This document shows, in pieces, positions 18,042-27,261 of a DNA stretch of 64,000 bases. Source of the stretch: JBGPQJ01 sp963709295 (GTDB lineage: Bacteria; Chloroflexota; Anaerolineae; Anaerolineales; Villigracilaceae); assembly GCA_963709295.1 (NCBI GenBank), contig CAVPVW010000008.1, positions 248,001 to 312,000 on the forward strand. Reading direction: 5' to 3'. Made by a program: the position numbers and the translations under genes. Every line of letters starts with the position of its first letter. Position 1 is the first letter of the stretch. Under the pieces are notes generated by a model. The model was not told the DNA's origin. It saw only the letters and a list, made by a program, of their open reading frames with translations, and did not search any database.

Positions 18042-19158
18042 ATGACAACTGACACCTACATAGCAAATCCGGTAGTTCATCTCCGGAATGAATATGAGCG
18101 CCAGCAGGCGCTTTTTCTTGCCCAGCCGATCATTGTCCAACGATTTATTGAATCGCAGGCGCAGCGTCTGGCAGAGGCCGCGACCAATAACGCGCGACAG
18201 GTGCGCTTCATGCTGCCCGATCAGGTGACGGCAAAAGCGCCACACTCGGGTGAAATGGCAGCCATGCTGGTGCCCGCCCAAGTGCGTGAACAGACCCTGG
18301 GCAGATGGCAACTCCGATATACGGGGCAATCCCTTCGTGACGAGTTGCGCCTGAAATTGAGCGAACTGGAGCAGTCACCCGACCGCGCGATCAATGCGAG
18401 CGCGTCTCTCATTCGGTATGCCACCGCGATCCACTTGGTGCACAACATGCTTCCTGCCGGTCGCTCAGTCACCTATCGAGCAGATTCGGATGAACAAATC
18501 CCTTCGATCCCCGAGCCAATGGTTGGGGAGTCGGAATCCGCTCTGACCTCGGCAGAGGATGCCATCGTCGAGCAGGATTCCACCGAGAGCGGCCGCGGCG
18601 AACTCGTGGTTCCTTTCGTCCCGGCTGCGCGGCGCTTTTACCTGCCCCAGTGGGTGTCGTTCGACGACCAGGGAAAATTGCTGGTTAATTCAATCAATGA
18701 GGCGGAGGCAAATCAGAGCCTCCATGGAACGCTTTCTCGCCATCCTGCACACGGCCTCTTCACTGGCAACCTACATCGTTGCTGATGAGACTTACCAGCA
18801 AAAACGTTACGGAATGCTTGGACAGGCCATCAATCAGGGGCGGGCTTTAGCACTCTATAAGACGGACCAAATAATCAAAAGAATAAAAGAACGCGCTAAA
18901 AACGGGACACTTAATCGAGGTTTGAGCATTTCTCTGCCCTATTATGACGACCAGAAACTGCATATGGCGGAGGTCCTGCTGGAAGTCATCCCTGCAGGGC
19001 GGATTTTATTCAAACCCATCTTTGTTGTACGCGCTACCCGGTTGGAACATGCCAAGGTCTCACAGGATACCCGTTTGAGTCCCTCCACGAGGAAGCACCT
19101 CCTGCTCGAGCTTCATTTGCTGGAGGAAGCTTTCAAGTCAATGAAAGAAATTAACTAA
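18042..19158 (+). CDS. Unknown protein of the potassium locus, frameshifted
   Basis: Two overlapping frames join into one protein of about 371 residues. The first (18042-about 18710) reads into EAEAN and the second continues as IRASMERFLAILHTASSL. Removing one A from the AAA at 18710-18712 restores the frame, so I annotate one gene with a +1 indel. No transmembrane segment is obvious and I recognise no domain. The middle is acidic. It ends 10 bases before the KimA-like permease and is probably co-expressed with it, perhaps as a cytoplasmic partner. Confidence 0.6.
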
Positions 19159-19168
19159 AGGTAAATCA

Positions 19169-21010
19169 ATGTCGATTCTTTTTTCAATAGGTCTATTGAT
19201 CGTCTTCCTGGCGATCTCCATACGTATTGCACCGCGGGAAAAAGCCGAAGACGCACATATCCACGGCGCCGGTCAGATTGGATTATTGGCAGCAATAGCA
19301 TTATTTGGCGTGGATTATTTCACATCCTACTTTTATGCCACGGGTGAAATGATGAGTGCCCTTCACCCTTATGGTTTGCAGCAATATGCCTGGGTCGCGG
19401 TTGCTTTTATCGCACTGGCAAACGTCGTATTCGGTGGTTTATACATGTATTCTCTGGGGATATTCAACGAGGGCGGTGGCTCCTATACGGCGTCGATGCG
19501 TTACCTCTCCCCTGGATTGAGCCTTGTCGTAGCTGTGGTTTTAATTCAAGACTATGTTTTCACGATCGTCGTATCCACACTTTCAGGTGTTGATCAATTA
19601 CTCTCAATTACAAACTCCTATGGACTTTACTGGTTTTGGCGTTTTTTAATCGGGGCCGCTCTGGCAGGCATTACCTGGTTTCTCACAATCCGCGGGCGCG
19701 GGGAATCGGCCCGGGTGGTCTTTACCGGTCTGGCTCTGTTTGTTTTCTTAACAATTACCATGATGGGAGGGCTGATATACGCTAAATTGACCGGAGTTCC
19801 TCCAGTCCAATATCCTTTTGAAGTTGAGACACCTGCATCCATTTGGGGGGCAGCTTATCATATGTTAACTGCCTCGATGAAAGGACTTGTCGCCTTAAGT
19901 GGTCTGGAAGCGATGTCCAATGGAATTCAATTTGTGAAAAACGAGGATGCCGGAATTGTTAACTGGGGCAAGAAGAATTTATCAAAACTGAATTGGCTAT
20001 GGCACTTCTATAGTGGAAAATCCGGGATCGGCAGATTTGTACAGACTTCGTTCCTGTTTTATGGAGGGATTACAACTGCATTACTGGCGTATTTTGCATT
20101 TCATTTCAATGTATTTGACGGCACATTGGGACGCTCCCTGGTAGGAAATCTATCGTACATTGGGTTTAATGTTTTCCCTGGCGGTTCAATATTATATTGG
20201 GTGTATCAGATTCTTGCCGTAGCCTTGTTAGCCGCCGCTTCCATGACCGCCTTTCAAGACCTGCAGGCAACAGCCTGGCGCGACGTTGCCATCGGTGAGA
20301 TTCCCGAAATTGTCGTCTACCGGAATCCACAAGGGACATTCACCCGATCGGTCACAGCCGGATTTATCGTGGCAATAGTGATCCAGTTTCTGGTCAAAGG
20401 AAATACCAGCGCCGCCGTTCCATATTATGGTATCGGTGTATTCATGCCGATTATGGTCATGGGGTTTGCCATTCGGAAGCACATCCTTGTAACCTATACC
20501 GGCGCAAAACGCACCTGGGGTTCGGCTGCAGCGGGAATTGCAGGAATCCTCGCCGGTTTTGTTTTTATCGGCCAAATCGCCGGGAAGTGGAATGAGGGCG
20601 GTTGGGTGGTGCTAATCACTTTCAGTATCCTTGTTCTCGCAGCAAATCTGTTGCTTATATCTCCAATTGGTTATCGCGATCCCAAAACCATCCATCGCAT
20701 TGTTCGCGATAAGGCTCGTGTTCAAGGGTCCATGGCCTCCATTGTGGAATGGCAATCATTAAAAATGCAGGAGTATCGCTATTCGGTGCGAGAGCGTTTC
20801 ATAATTCAAGTCACCCATTTCTTTGAACTATTCGGGGTCCGGCGGCCTGTACGCTTTGAACCCACCCCGGTGGAAGCCGGTGATTACGATCATGCGCTTC
20901 ATTCGGATCACCCCGAAGCCCCTTCGCTGCTGGAGCAATACCTCGACAAACCTGAACCGAAATTAGGCGGTGCGCCAAAAGAGACGGAACAGAGTCAGGA
21001 TCAAGATTGA
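19169..21010 (+). CDS. KimA-like APC-superfamily permease
   Basis: A 613-residue transporter with about twelve transmembrane helices and a soluble C-terminal tail from about residue 500. The pattern matches the KimA/YdaO branch of APC transporters: GVDYFTSYFYATGEM in helix 1, NEGGGSYTAS after helix 2, ALSGLEAMSNGIQ in helix 6 and AASMTAFQDLQA in helix 8. KimA is a high-affinity K+/H+ symporter. The position beside kdp supports potassium as the substrate, but amino acids cannot be excluded from sequence alone. The C-terminal tail is shorter than in KimA. A terminator follows. Confidence 0.8.
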   Translation: MSILFSIGLLIVFLAISIRIAPREKAEDAHIHGAGQIGLLAAIALFGVDYFTSYFYATGEMMSALHPYGLQQYAWVAVAFIALANVVFGGLYMYSLGIFNEGGGSYTASMRYLSPGLSLVVAVVLIQDYVFTIVVSTLSGVDQLLSITNSYGLYWFWRFLIGAALAGITWFLTIRGRGESARVVFTGLALFVFLTITMMGGLIYAKLTGVPPVQYPFEVETPASIWGAAYHMLTASMKGLVALSGLEAMSNGIQFVKNEDAGIVNWGKKNLSKLNWLWHFYSGKSGIGRFVQTSFLFYGGITTALLAYFAFHFNVFDGTLGRSLVGNLSYIGFNVFPGGSILYWVYQILAVALLAAASMTAFQDLQATAWRDVAIGEIPEIVVYRNPQGTFTRSVTAGFIVAIVIQFLVKGNTSAAVPYYGIGVFMPIMVMGFAIRKHILVTYTGAKRTWGSAAAGIAGILAGFVFIGQIAGKWNEGGWVVLITFSILVLAANLLLISPIGYRDPKTIHRIVRDKARVQGSMASIVEWQSLKMQEYRYSVRERFIIQVTHFFELFGVRRPVRFEPTPVEAGDYDHALHSDHPEAPSLLEQYLDKPEPKLGGAPKETEQSQDQD

Positions 21011-21016
21011 ACCACG

Positions 21017-21055
21017 AAAACGCTGGAGAAAAATCAATCCGGCGTTTTCTTTTCC
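21017..21055 (+). terminator. Rho-independent terminator
   Basis: ACGCTGG pairs with CCGGCGT (one T-G pair) across a 12-base loop and is followed by TTTTCTTTT. It ends the permease transcript. Confidence 0.75.
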
Positions 21056-21182
21056 AACTTCATATTTGCTTACCAGAGTTTAATCACACAAAAGCAAGGA
21101 TGATCCGCGACAGCTCGACAATTCTCCGGAGATGGAAAAGGTTTTCCATTACACCAAATACACAATATATTGGTACAAATAC

Positions 21183-21210
21183 TTGATTTTTTAATAATTT
21201 CGACTATAAT
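21183..21210 (+). promoter_or_regulatory. Sigma-70-like promoter of the XRE-cupin operon
   Basis: TTGATT at 21183-21188 and TATAAT at 21205-21210 with a 16-base spacer, about 34 bases before the ATG of the regulator gene. The surrounding 70 bases are very AT-rich. Confidence 0.6.
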
Positions 21211-21243
21211 ATTAGTTGAAAAAAGTATTCAGGAGACCAGATC

Positions 21244-21909
21244 ATGGCTGAAGCAATCTCGACCAGAGCACAACGCAAGCGCGGGAACGGACGCACAGGG
21301 AAATCGCCCTTCATCGTGCCGACCGATGGCGAAATCAAAGTAGGCAACCGTCTGCGAGGGATTCGCTCCGAACGAGGTCTGTCCATCCGCGCTCTCGCAG
21401 AGATCAGTGGGTTAAACGTCAACACTCTCAGCCTGATCGAAAACGGGAAGACCTCTCCCAGCGTGGGAACCCTCCAGCAGTTGGCGCAAAGCTTGCAGGT
21501 GCCCATCTCGGTTTTTTTTGAAACAGACCATGGTGAAAAGAAGATCGTTTTCCAGAAAAACGGCATTCGTCCACGCGCCGCTTTCAATCACGGGGTGATG
21601 GAAGATTTGGGAGCTGGGATGCCGCGCTTCGGCGCTGAACCTTTGATCGTCACACTCAATCCCGAGGCCGATAGCGGAAAGAATCCCATCGTCCACACCG
21701 GTCGCGAGTTCATGTACTGTATTGAAGGACACATTGCTTACACGGTGGACGGAGAGACGTACAACCTTGAACCAGGCGACAGCCTGCTTTTCGAGGCTTA
21801 TCTGGCGCATCGCTGGCGCAACCCCGATAAAACTCCTTCGCGTGCCTTGATTGTCCTGTGCCCGATGGACAGCCGGGAAAATGCCACAGAAAGGCATTTC
21901 ATGAAGTAA
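21244..21909 (+). CDS. XRE-family regulator with C-terminal cupin
   Basis: A 221-residue regulator. A short basic leader is followed by a helix-turn-helix of the XRE type (about 37-92, GNRLRGIRSERGLSIRALAE, then SGLNVNTLSLIENGKTSPS). A small-molecule-binding cupin lies at about 140-210 (GREFMYCIEGHIAYTVDG, then GDSLLFEAYLAHRWRN). Members of this class respond to small metabolites and often repress nearby genes. AGGAGA precedes the ATG. It heads a run of genes for a cytochrome, a metallo-cluster protein, an ArsR regulator and the selenoprotein peroxiredoxin, so it may control that set. Confidence 0.88.
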   Translation: MAEAISTRAQRKRGNGRTGKSPFIVPTDGEIKVGNRLRGIRSERGLSIRALAEISGLNVNTLSLIENGKTSPSVGTLQQLAQSLQVPISVFFETDHGEKKIVFQKNGIRPRAAFNHGVMEDLGAGMPRFGAEPLIVTLNPEADSGKNPIVHTGREFMYCIEGHIAYTVDGETYNLEPGDSLLFEAYLAHRWRNPDKTPSRALIVLCPMDSRENATERHFMK

Positions 21910-21938
21910 GCCTTGGGTTTCACTTAAGGAGGTGAGCC

Positions 21939-22517
21939 ATGTTAACTTCAAACCATTCCCGTTTTTTTATCATCGCTCTTTCGGTGTCTTTGCTTATACT
22001 TTCAGCAGTGGCCGTCCCAACCACTGCCTTCGCCGATTCATCAGAACCGCCACCGGACAACGGCAACTGCGTCAACTGCCACGATAATCTCTATTACCTG
22101 CATGACACAGGCAAATACTTCTGCTTGAACGAATCGCCAATGGCCTGTGTGGACTGCCACGGAGGCAATCCGCAGGCAACCATCATGGAGGAGGCCCACA
22201 CACTTCGCACTGCCCATCCGGTAATCAACGAGGACATAAGCAAGTGCCAGCAATGCCACCCCGAACAATGTACTGAAAGAATGACAATATTCGGCCATGT
22301 TGCCGGATTCAGCAACACGGTTCTTATAGCAGGAGCTCCTCTGCCTCAATTGCCCTTAGAACAGTCTTTGCCACTCCCCGCTGCCGAGGAGACGGCCGCG
22401 AACGGTTGGATGTTCTCAATGATGGAGTTGACCGTCCTGCTCATTTTCACCGTATTGATCATGGCGCTGTATATCTATCGCAAAGCACACAATGAAAAAA
22501 CTCATAACAAAGGATGA
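21939..22517 (+). CDS. Membrane-anchored three-haem c-type cytochrome
   Basis: A 192-residue protein with a signal peptide (about 1-31), three CxxCH haem sites (CVNCH, CVDCH, CQQCH, all within about 36-108) and a C-terminal transmembrane helix (about 163-183) followed by a basic tail. It would sit outside the membrane and carry electrons; the partner is not clear. A fourth cysteine pair occurs near CTERM without a CxxCH. AGGAGG precedes the ATG. It is followed within 5 bases by the NifX-like gene, suggesting one transcript with the redox genes downstream. Confidence 0.82.
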   Translation: MLTSNHSRFFIIALSVSLLILSAVAVPTTAFADSSEPPPDNGNCVNCHDNLYYLHDTGKYFCLNESPMACVDCHGGNPQATIMEEAHTLRTAHPVINEDISKCQQCHPEQCTERMTIFGHVAGFSNTVLIAGAPLPQLPLEQSLPLPAAEETAANGWMFSMMELTVLLIFTVLIMALYIYRKAHNEKTHNKG

Positions 22518-22521
22518 ACCC

Positions 22522-22917
22522 ATGAAAATCGCAGTCGTCACAGATGACAATGAAACCATCAGTCAGCACTTCGGGAGGGCACACTTCTATCTGGTTTATA
22601 CGGTATCCGATGGAAAAATTACCGGCAAGGAAACGCTCCCCAAGCCGGGACATGATCAATTCGCAGGCGAACATCATGGAGAACACCATGGAGAAGAACA
22701 TGGGCAAGGTCCTCATGCTGAAGCCCGCCATGGGTCAATGATGGATTCCATCAGCGACTGCAAAGTGCTCATCGCCCGCGGCATGGGGATGGGAGCCCGA
22801 AACAGCCTGGAAGCACGCAACATTAAAGCATTCATAACGGATATCCCGGTCGCGCAGGCAGCGGTAGAGGCTTACCTGGCTGGAACGCTGCAGGATCACC
22901 CGGAGCTTTTACATTAG
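22522..22917 (+). CDS. NifX/NafY-type dinitrogenase cofactor-family protein
   Basis: A 131-residue single-domain protein of the family that binds iron-molybdenum-type cofactor or related metal clusters (start MKIAVVTDDNETISQHFGRA; later CKVLIARGMGMGAR and the ending AVEAYLAGTL). It carries an insertion rich in His and Glu (about 54-76, HHGEHHGEEHGQGPH) that looks like a metal-binding loop. No nif genes are nearby, so a general metal-handling role is more likely than nitrogen fixation. The ATG at 22522 follows AAGGATGA; the frame opens 30 bases earlier. Confidence 0.82.
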   Translation: MKIAVVTDDNETISQHFGRAHFYLVYTVSDGKITGKETLPKPGHDQFAGEHHGEHHGEEHGQGPHAEARHGSMMDSISDCKVLIARGMGMGARNSLEARNIKAFITDIPVAQAAVEAYLAGTLQDHPELLH

Positions 22918-22918
22918 C

Positions 22919-23239
22919 ATGGACGATTCCATTTTCGAGTTTCAGGCAGGTTTTTGCAGGGCGATGGGCAATGCCGTTCGCCTGAAAATTCTGCATACCT
23001 TGCGCGAGCGCTCAAAGTCAGTAACAGAAATCATGCAGGAGACCGGTTACAGCCAGGCGAATGTCTCGCGGCATTTATCTGTGTTGCGCAGCGTGGGTGT
23101 GGTCGGCTCTGAAAGGCATGGTACAGCTGTCCTATATAACCTGACCGATCCCAAGGTGGGTGAAGTATGCGATCTGGTGCGAAATGTGCTTGTCGATCAC
23201 ATGAAACAACGTTCGAAAATTTTTGCAAAAACCAAGTGA
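22919..23239 (+). CDS. ArsR-family transcriptional regulator
   Basis: A 106-residue winged-helix regulator (MGNAVRLKILHTLRE, recognition helix SQANVSRHLSVLRSVGVV, wing ERHGTAVLYNL). It has no clear cysteine metal site, so the signal is unknown. It starts one base after the stop of the NifX-like gene and ends 60 bases before the peroxiredoxin gene, whose promoter region (TATAAT near 23261, within a TATAATTATA palindrome) it may control. Confidence 0.88.
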   Translation: MDDSIFEFQAGFCRAMGNAVRLKILHTLRERSKSVTEIMQETGYSQANVSRHLSVLRSVGVVGSERHGTAVLYNLTDPKVGEVCDLVRNVLVDHMKQRSKIFAKTK

Positions 23240-23300
23240 ACATTTTTATTACAGGGCGTATAATTATAAATGACACCTATATTCAACTAAAGGAGAACCC

Positions 23301-24014
23301 ATGGCAGACCAACCACAAGGATGCGCCCGCGTTACCGGGACCGTCTCTGGTGGCAAACCTGGCGAATCCCAGTCCTCTCAAACACCTGTAGAAAAAAAGG
23401 AGACACTTATGACTGCGCGCGTTGGGCAAAAAGCCCCTGATTTCACCGCCCCCTCTTACTACAAAGGTGGGTTTACTCCCGTCAAACTTTCAGATTTTGC
23501 CGGGAAGTGGGTCCTGGTGTGCTTCTACCCCGGCGACTTCACCTTTGTCTGAGCGACTGAAGTGTCGGCGGTCGCCGACAAATATTCCCAGCTTCAGGAA
23601 TTGGGGGTGGAGGTTATTTCAGTCAGCGTGGACAGTCATTTCGTACATAAAATGTGGAACGACCATGAGTTGGTCAAGATGGTGGAGGGGGGTGTACCTT
23701 TCCACATGGCATCGGACCAGGCTGGCAATGTTGGCCGGGCTTATGGTGTCTGGGATGAAAACCAGGGTATCGAACTGCGCGGACGCTTCATCATCGATCC
23801 CGACGGCGTGATTCAAGCCATGGAAGTCCTTACTCCACCGGTTGGACGCCGCTTCGCGGAATCCATTAGGCAGATTCAGGCATTCCAATTGGTACGCGCA
23901 TCAGGCGGCAAGGAAGCTACCCCGGCAGGATGGGAACCCGGCAAGGTCACCCTCAAGCCTGGTCCCGATTTGGTGGGCAAGGTCTGGGAAGTGTGGAAGC
24001 CATCCATGGAATGA
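23301..24014 (+). CDS. prxU: Selenocysteine-containing peroxiredoxin (in-frame UGA)
   Basis: A peroxiredoxin of the AhpC/PrxU type, 237 residues if the UGA at 23550-23552 is read as selenocysteine. The frame is unbroken on both sides of the UGA and the codon falls exactly at the peroxidatic position: GDFTFV-U-ATEVSA, where relatives have FTFVCPTE. A SECIS-like hairpin starts 10 bases later. Two in-frame starts have strong ribosome sites: 23301 (AAAGGAG, 36-residue extension with GCARV) and 23409 (AAGGAGA). The second puts Sec at residue 48, the usual peroxidatic site. No resolving cysteine is seen after the Sec. Sec-Prx enzymes (PrxU) are known from anaerobes; the selenium machinery must be elsewhere. 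A 14-bp terminator follows. Confidence 0.9.
23563..23580 (+). promoter_or_regulatory. Bacterial SECIS-like hairpin
   Basis: TGTCGGC (23563-23569) and GCCGACA (23574-23580) form a perfect 7-bp stem with the loop GGTC. It begins 10 bases after the UGA. The GGUC loop matches the conserved apical loop of known bacterial SECIS elements bound by SelB, such as fdhF, and the distance is as expected. Confidence 0.85.
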
Positions 24015-24041
24015 TCATCGCCTGCTGGTTTACGTAGTATG

Positions 24042-24078
24042 ACAAACAGGGACGCATCAACGAAGCGTCCCTGTTTGT
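24042..24078 (+). terminator. Terminator after the peroxiredoxin gene
   Basis: ACAAACAGGGACGC (24042-24055) and GCGTCCCTGTTTGT (24065-24078) form a perfect 14-bp stem with a 9-base loop. The 3' arm is T-rich. It separates the redox operon from the ZIP gene. Confidence 0.8.
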
Positions 24079-24118
24079 TAATATGATGAATTTATTTGGG
24101 AGCATTTACAATACTCGC

Positions 24119-24952
24119 ATGATACCTTCAGAATTGTTATCCATCCTGCTTATCAGTACCATCGCCAGCCTGGGTACTGGACTGGGTGGTTTGCTGGTGG
24201 TCATCCGTAAGCCCGGCAAGCGCTCGTTCGGATTCCTGATGGGCATGACTGCCGGAGTGATGATTTCTCTCGCGTTTCTGGAATTGGTCAACGAAGCCTG
24301 GCAGCTGAGCGGATGGTGGACAGCCACGGTAGGTTTTGCTCTCGGCGCCATCTCCATCTTTCTGCTGGATTTCTACATACCGCACATCCGCTTTGGCGAA
24401 ACGGAGACCCACACGGAAAAATTGCTGGCCGTTGTGGAATCTCAGCCCCATCATGGCAGATGGGGCTTTGGTCATAAGCGTCACACTCCCAAGATTGTGG
24501 ACCGGAAGCTTTTTAGATCCGGGATGATGCTCGCCATCGGCATTACCATCCATAATTTGCCTGAAGGCTTTGCCATCGGAGCGGGATACATGCACCAGCC
24601 ACAATTCGGGGTATTCATCGCAATGGCCATTATGCTGCACAATATCCCGGAAGGAATGGCCACTGCCCTGCCCCTCTATGAAAGCGGGCTCAGCAGGTGG
24701 AGATCTTTCAGGGTCGCTTTGCTATCCGGGCTGGTCGAGCCTCTCGGAGCACTGCTTGCAGCGATTTTCTTAAGCCTATTCGAACCGCTTATCCCCTTCT
24801 CACTTGCCTTTGCAGGCGGGGTCATGATGTTCATCACCCTGGACGAATTGATTCCCATGGCGCGCGAGCATGGGCATGAACATTACACGGCCATCGGCAT
24901 CATTTCAGGTTCGATATTTATTTTCATCCTTTCAGGGTTATTTGGTGTTTGA
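24119..24952 (+). CDS. ZIP-family metal transporter
   Basis: A 277-residue membrane transporter of the ZIP (ZupT-like) family. The metal-site motifs are HNLPEGFAIG in helix 4 and HNIPEGMA in helix 5, with a His-containing cytoplasmic loop (about 100-120, HHGRWGFGHKRH) between helices 3 and 4. It imports divalent metal such as Zn2+ or Fe2+. The frame opens at 24083, but that ATG lies immediately after the terminator, so I prefer the ATG at 24119. No strong ribosome site is visible for either. Confidence 0.88.
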   Translation: MIPSELLSILLISTIASLGTGLGGLLVVIRKPGKRSFGFLMGMTAGVMISLAFLELVNEAWQLSGWWTATVGFALGAISIFLLDFYIPHIRFGETETHTEKLLAVVESQPHHGRWGFGHKRHTPKIVDRKLFRSGMMLAIGITIHNLPEGFAIGAGYMHQPQFGVFIAMAIMLHNIPEGMATALPLYESGLSRWRSFRVALLSGLVEPLGALLAAIFLSLFEPLIPFSLAFAGGVMMFITLDELIPMAREHGHEHYTAIGIISGSIFIFILSGLFGV

Positions 24953-24993
24953 AACAACTCGGCCTGCATGGTTGATCACCAAGATTCCTGCAT

Positions 24994-25040
24994 AAAAAAT
25001 TGCATACCGGGCGAGATAACACTCGCCCGTTATGCAATTT
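24994..25040. terminator. Bidirectional terminator between ZIP gene and katG
   Basis: AAATTGCATA pairs with TATGCAATTT, and inside it GGGCGAG pairs with CTCGCCC. A T-run follows on the minus strand. It serves the two convergent genes. Confidence 0.85.
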
Positions 25041-25064
25041 CCGAATTTATTCTTATCGCTGCGA

Positions 25065-27261
25065 TCAGGCCAGATCGAAGCGATCCAGGTTCATGACCTT
25101 GTTCCAGGCCGCGACGAAATCGCGCACGAACTTTTCCTTGTTATCATTTTGTGCATAGACTTCGGCCAGCGCGCGTAGCTGCGAGTTGGAGCCGAACACC
25201 AGGTCCACGCGGGTGCCGGTCCACTTGAGTTCGCCTGTCTTGCGGTCACGCCCTTCGAACGTGTCAGCCGCCTCGGACGTGGGCTTCCAGACGGTGCCCA
25301 TATCAACCAGATTGACGAAGAAGTCGTTGGTCAGCTTGCCGGCCTGTTTGGTGAACACGCCATGCTTCGACTGCCCTGCGTTGGCACCCAGCACGCGCAG
25401 GCCGCCGACGAGCACGGTCATCTCAGGCGCGCTCAGGGTCAGCAGCTGCGCCTTGTCCACCAGCATTTCCTCGGCAGAGACCGTGAAAGCATGCTTCTGG
25501 TAGTTGCGGAAGCCATCGGCTTCAGGTTCGAGCACGGCGAACGATTCCACATCGGTCTGTTCCTGCAAGGCGTCGGCGCGGCCCGGGGTGAAGGGAACTT
25601 CCACCGCGTGACCGGATGCCTTAGCCGCCGATTCGACCGCCGCGCAGCCGCCCAGCACGATCAGGTCAGCCAGCGAGACTTTCTTGCCGCCCTTTTGGGC
25701 TTTGTTGAAGGTCTGTTGGATGCCTTCCAATGCGGACAAGAACCTTGGCCAGTTGCGCGGGCTGGTTGACTTCCCAATCTTTTTGCGGGGCCAGGCGGAT
25801 GCGCGCGCCATTGGCGCCGCCGCGCTTATCCGATCCGCGGAAGGTGGAGGCCGAAGCCCAGGCAGCGGAAACCAGTTCCGATACCGACAAGCCCGAAGCC
25901 AGGATCTTGGCTTTCAAGTCGGCGATATCTTTGGCATCAACCAGGGGATGGTCGACGGCGGGAATCGGGTCCTGCCAGATCAAATTCTCGGCGGGGACTT
26001 CCGGCCCGAGGTAGCGGACCTTGGGTCCCATGTCGCGGTGGGTCAGCTTGAACCAGGCGCGGGCAAAAGCGTCGGCAAATTCGTCCGGATTCGCCAGATA
26101 GCGCCGGGCAATTTTTTCGTAAGCAGGATCAAACTTAAGGGACAGGTCGGCCGTGGTCATCATGGGACGATTTTTCTTGGTCGGATCATGGGCATCAACA
26201 ACCATGTCCTCATCAGCCACATCTTTTGCGAGCCATATATAGGCCCCTGCCGGACTTTTGAGAAGCTCCCACTCATATTTGAACAGAACCTTCAGGTAGC
26301 CCATGTCCCATTTGGTAGGATTCGGTTTCCAGGCGCCTTCAATGCCGCTCGAAATGGTATCCCCGCCCATGCCGCCTTTATAGCTGCTTTTCCAGCCCAG
26401 ACCCATTTGTTCCAGCGGCGCGGCTTCTGGCTCGGGTCCGACCAGTTTCGGGTCTCCAGCGCCATGTGCCTTGCCGAAGGTATGTCCGCCGGCGATCAGA
26501 GCAACCGTTTCTTCATCGTTCATGGCCATGCGTCCGAAAGTCTCGCGGACATCATGTGCGGATTCGGCAGGTATAGGTTGTCCGTTCGGGCCTTCCGGGT
26601 TGACATAGATCAATCCCATCTGCACGGCCGCCAGCGGATTCTCCAAATCGCGTTTGCCGCTATAGCGTTTATCGCCCAACCAGGTATTTTCATTGCCCCA
26701 GTAGACATCTTCTTCAGGCTGCCAGATGTCGACGCGGCCCCCGCCAAACCCGAAGGTCTTGAAACCCATCGACTCCAGTGCCACGTTGCCTGCCAGAATC
26801 ATCAGGTCGGCCCAGGAAAGTTTGTTGCCGTATTTCTGTTTGACGGGCCAGAGCAGGCGGCGCGCCTTGTCCAGGTTGACGTTATCAGGCCAGCTGTTCA
26901 GCGGCGCAAAACGCTGGTTGCCGGTGCCGCCGCCCCCGCGGCCGTCGGATGTGCGGTAGGTGCCCGCGCTGTGCCAGGTCATGCGAATCATCAGGCCGCC
27001 GTAGTGACCCCAGTCGGCAGGCCACCATTCTTGAGAATCAGTCATCAGCCCGGCAAGATCCTTCTTGACCGCGGCCAGGTCGAGCTTCTTGAATTCTTCC
27101 GCGTAGTTGAAATCAGGATCCATCGGGTTGGAGGCCGGGGCATGCTGGTGCAGGATTCCCAGGTTGAGTTGATTGGGCCACCAATCTCGGTTGGATGTTC
27201 CCCGGCTGGCAGAGGTGCTGCCGGCTTTGCCGGTTACCGGACACTTGCTTTCATCGCTCAT
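25065..27261 (-). CDS. katG: Catalase-peroxidase KatG, frameshifted
   Basis: A haem catalase-peroxidase of about 731 residues. The N-terminal half shows MTWHSAGTYRTSDGRGG (distal Trp-His pair) and GGHTFGKAHG (proximal His). The C-terminal half is the degenerate second peroxidase domain (VNLVDMGTVWKPT, RALAEVYAQND). The two halves lie in different frames: a single extra base near 25737 separates QLAKVL from SALEGIQQTF. I treat this as one gene; whether the indel is real is open. It destroys hydrogen peroxide in the cytoplasm. The PerR-like regulator gene lies 72 bases upstream on the same strand. Confidence 0.92.

Noticed and set aside
22522..22917. Part of a nitrogen-fixation cluster
   Set aside because: No nifH, nifD, nifK or other nif-like genes occur in the window and the neighbours are redox genes.
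23541..23562. The UGA in the peroxiredoxin gene as a nonsense mutation or sequencing error
   Set aside because: The codon replaces precisely the catalytic Cys, the frame is unchanged and a SECIS-like hairpin follows at the right distance. Recoding explains all three.
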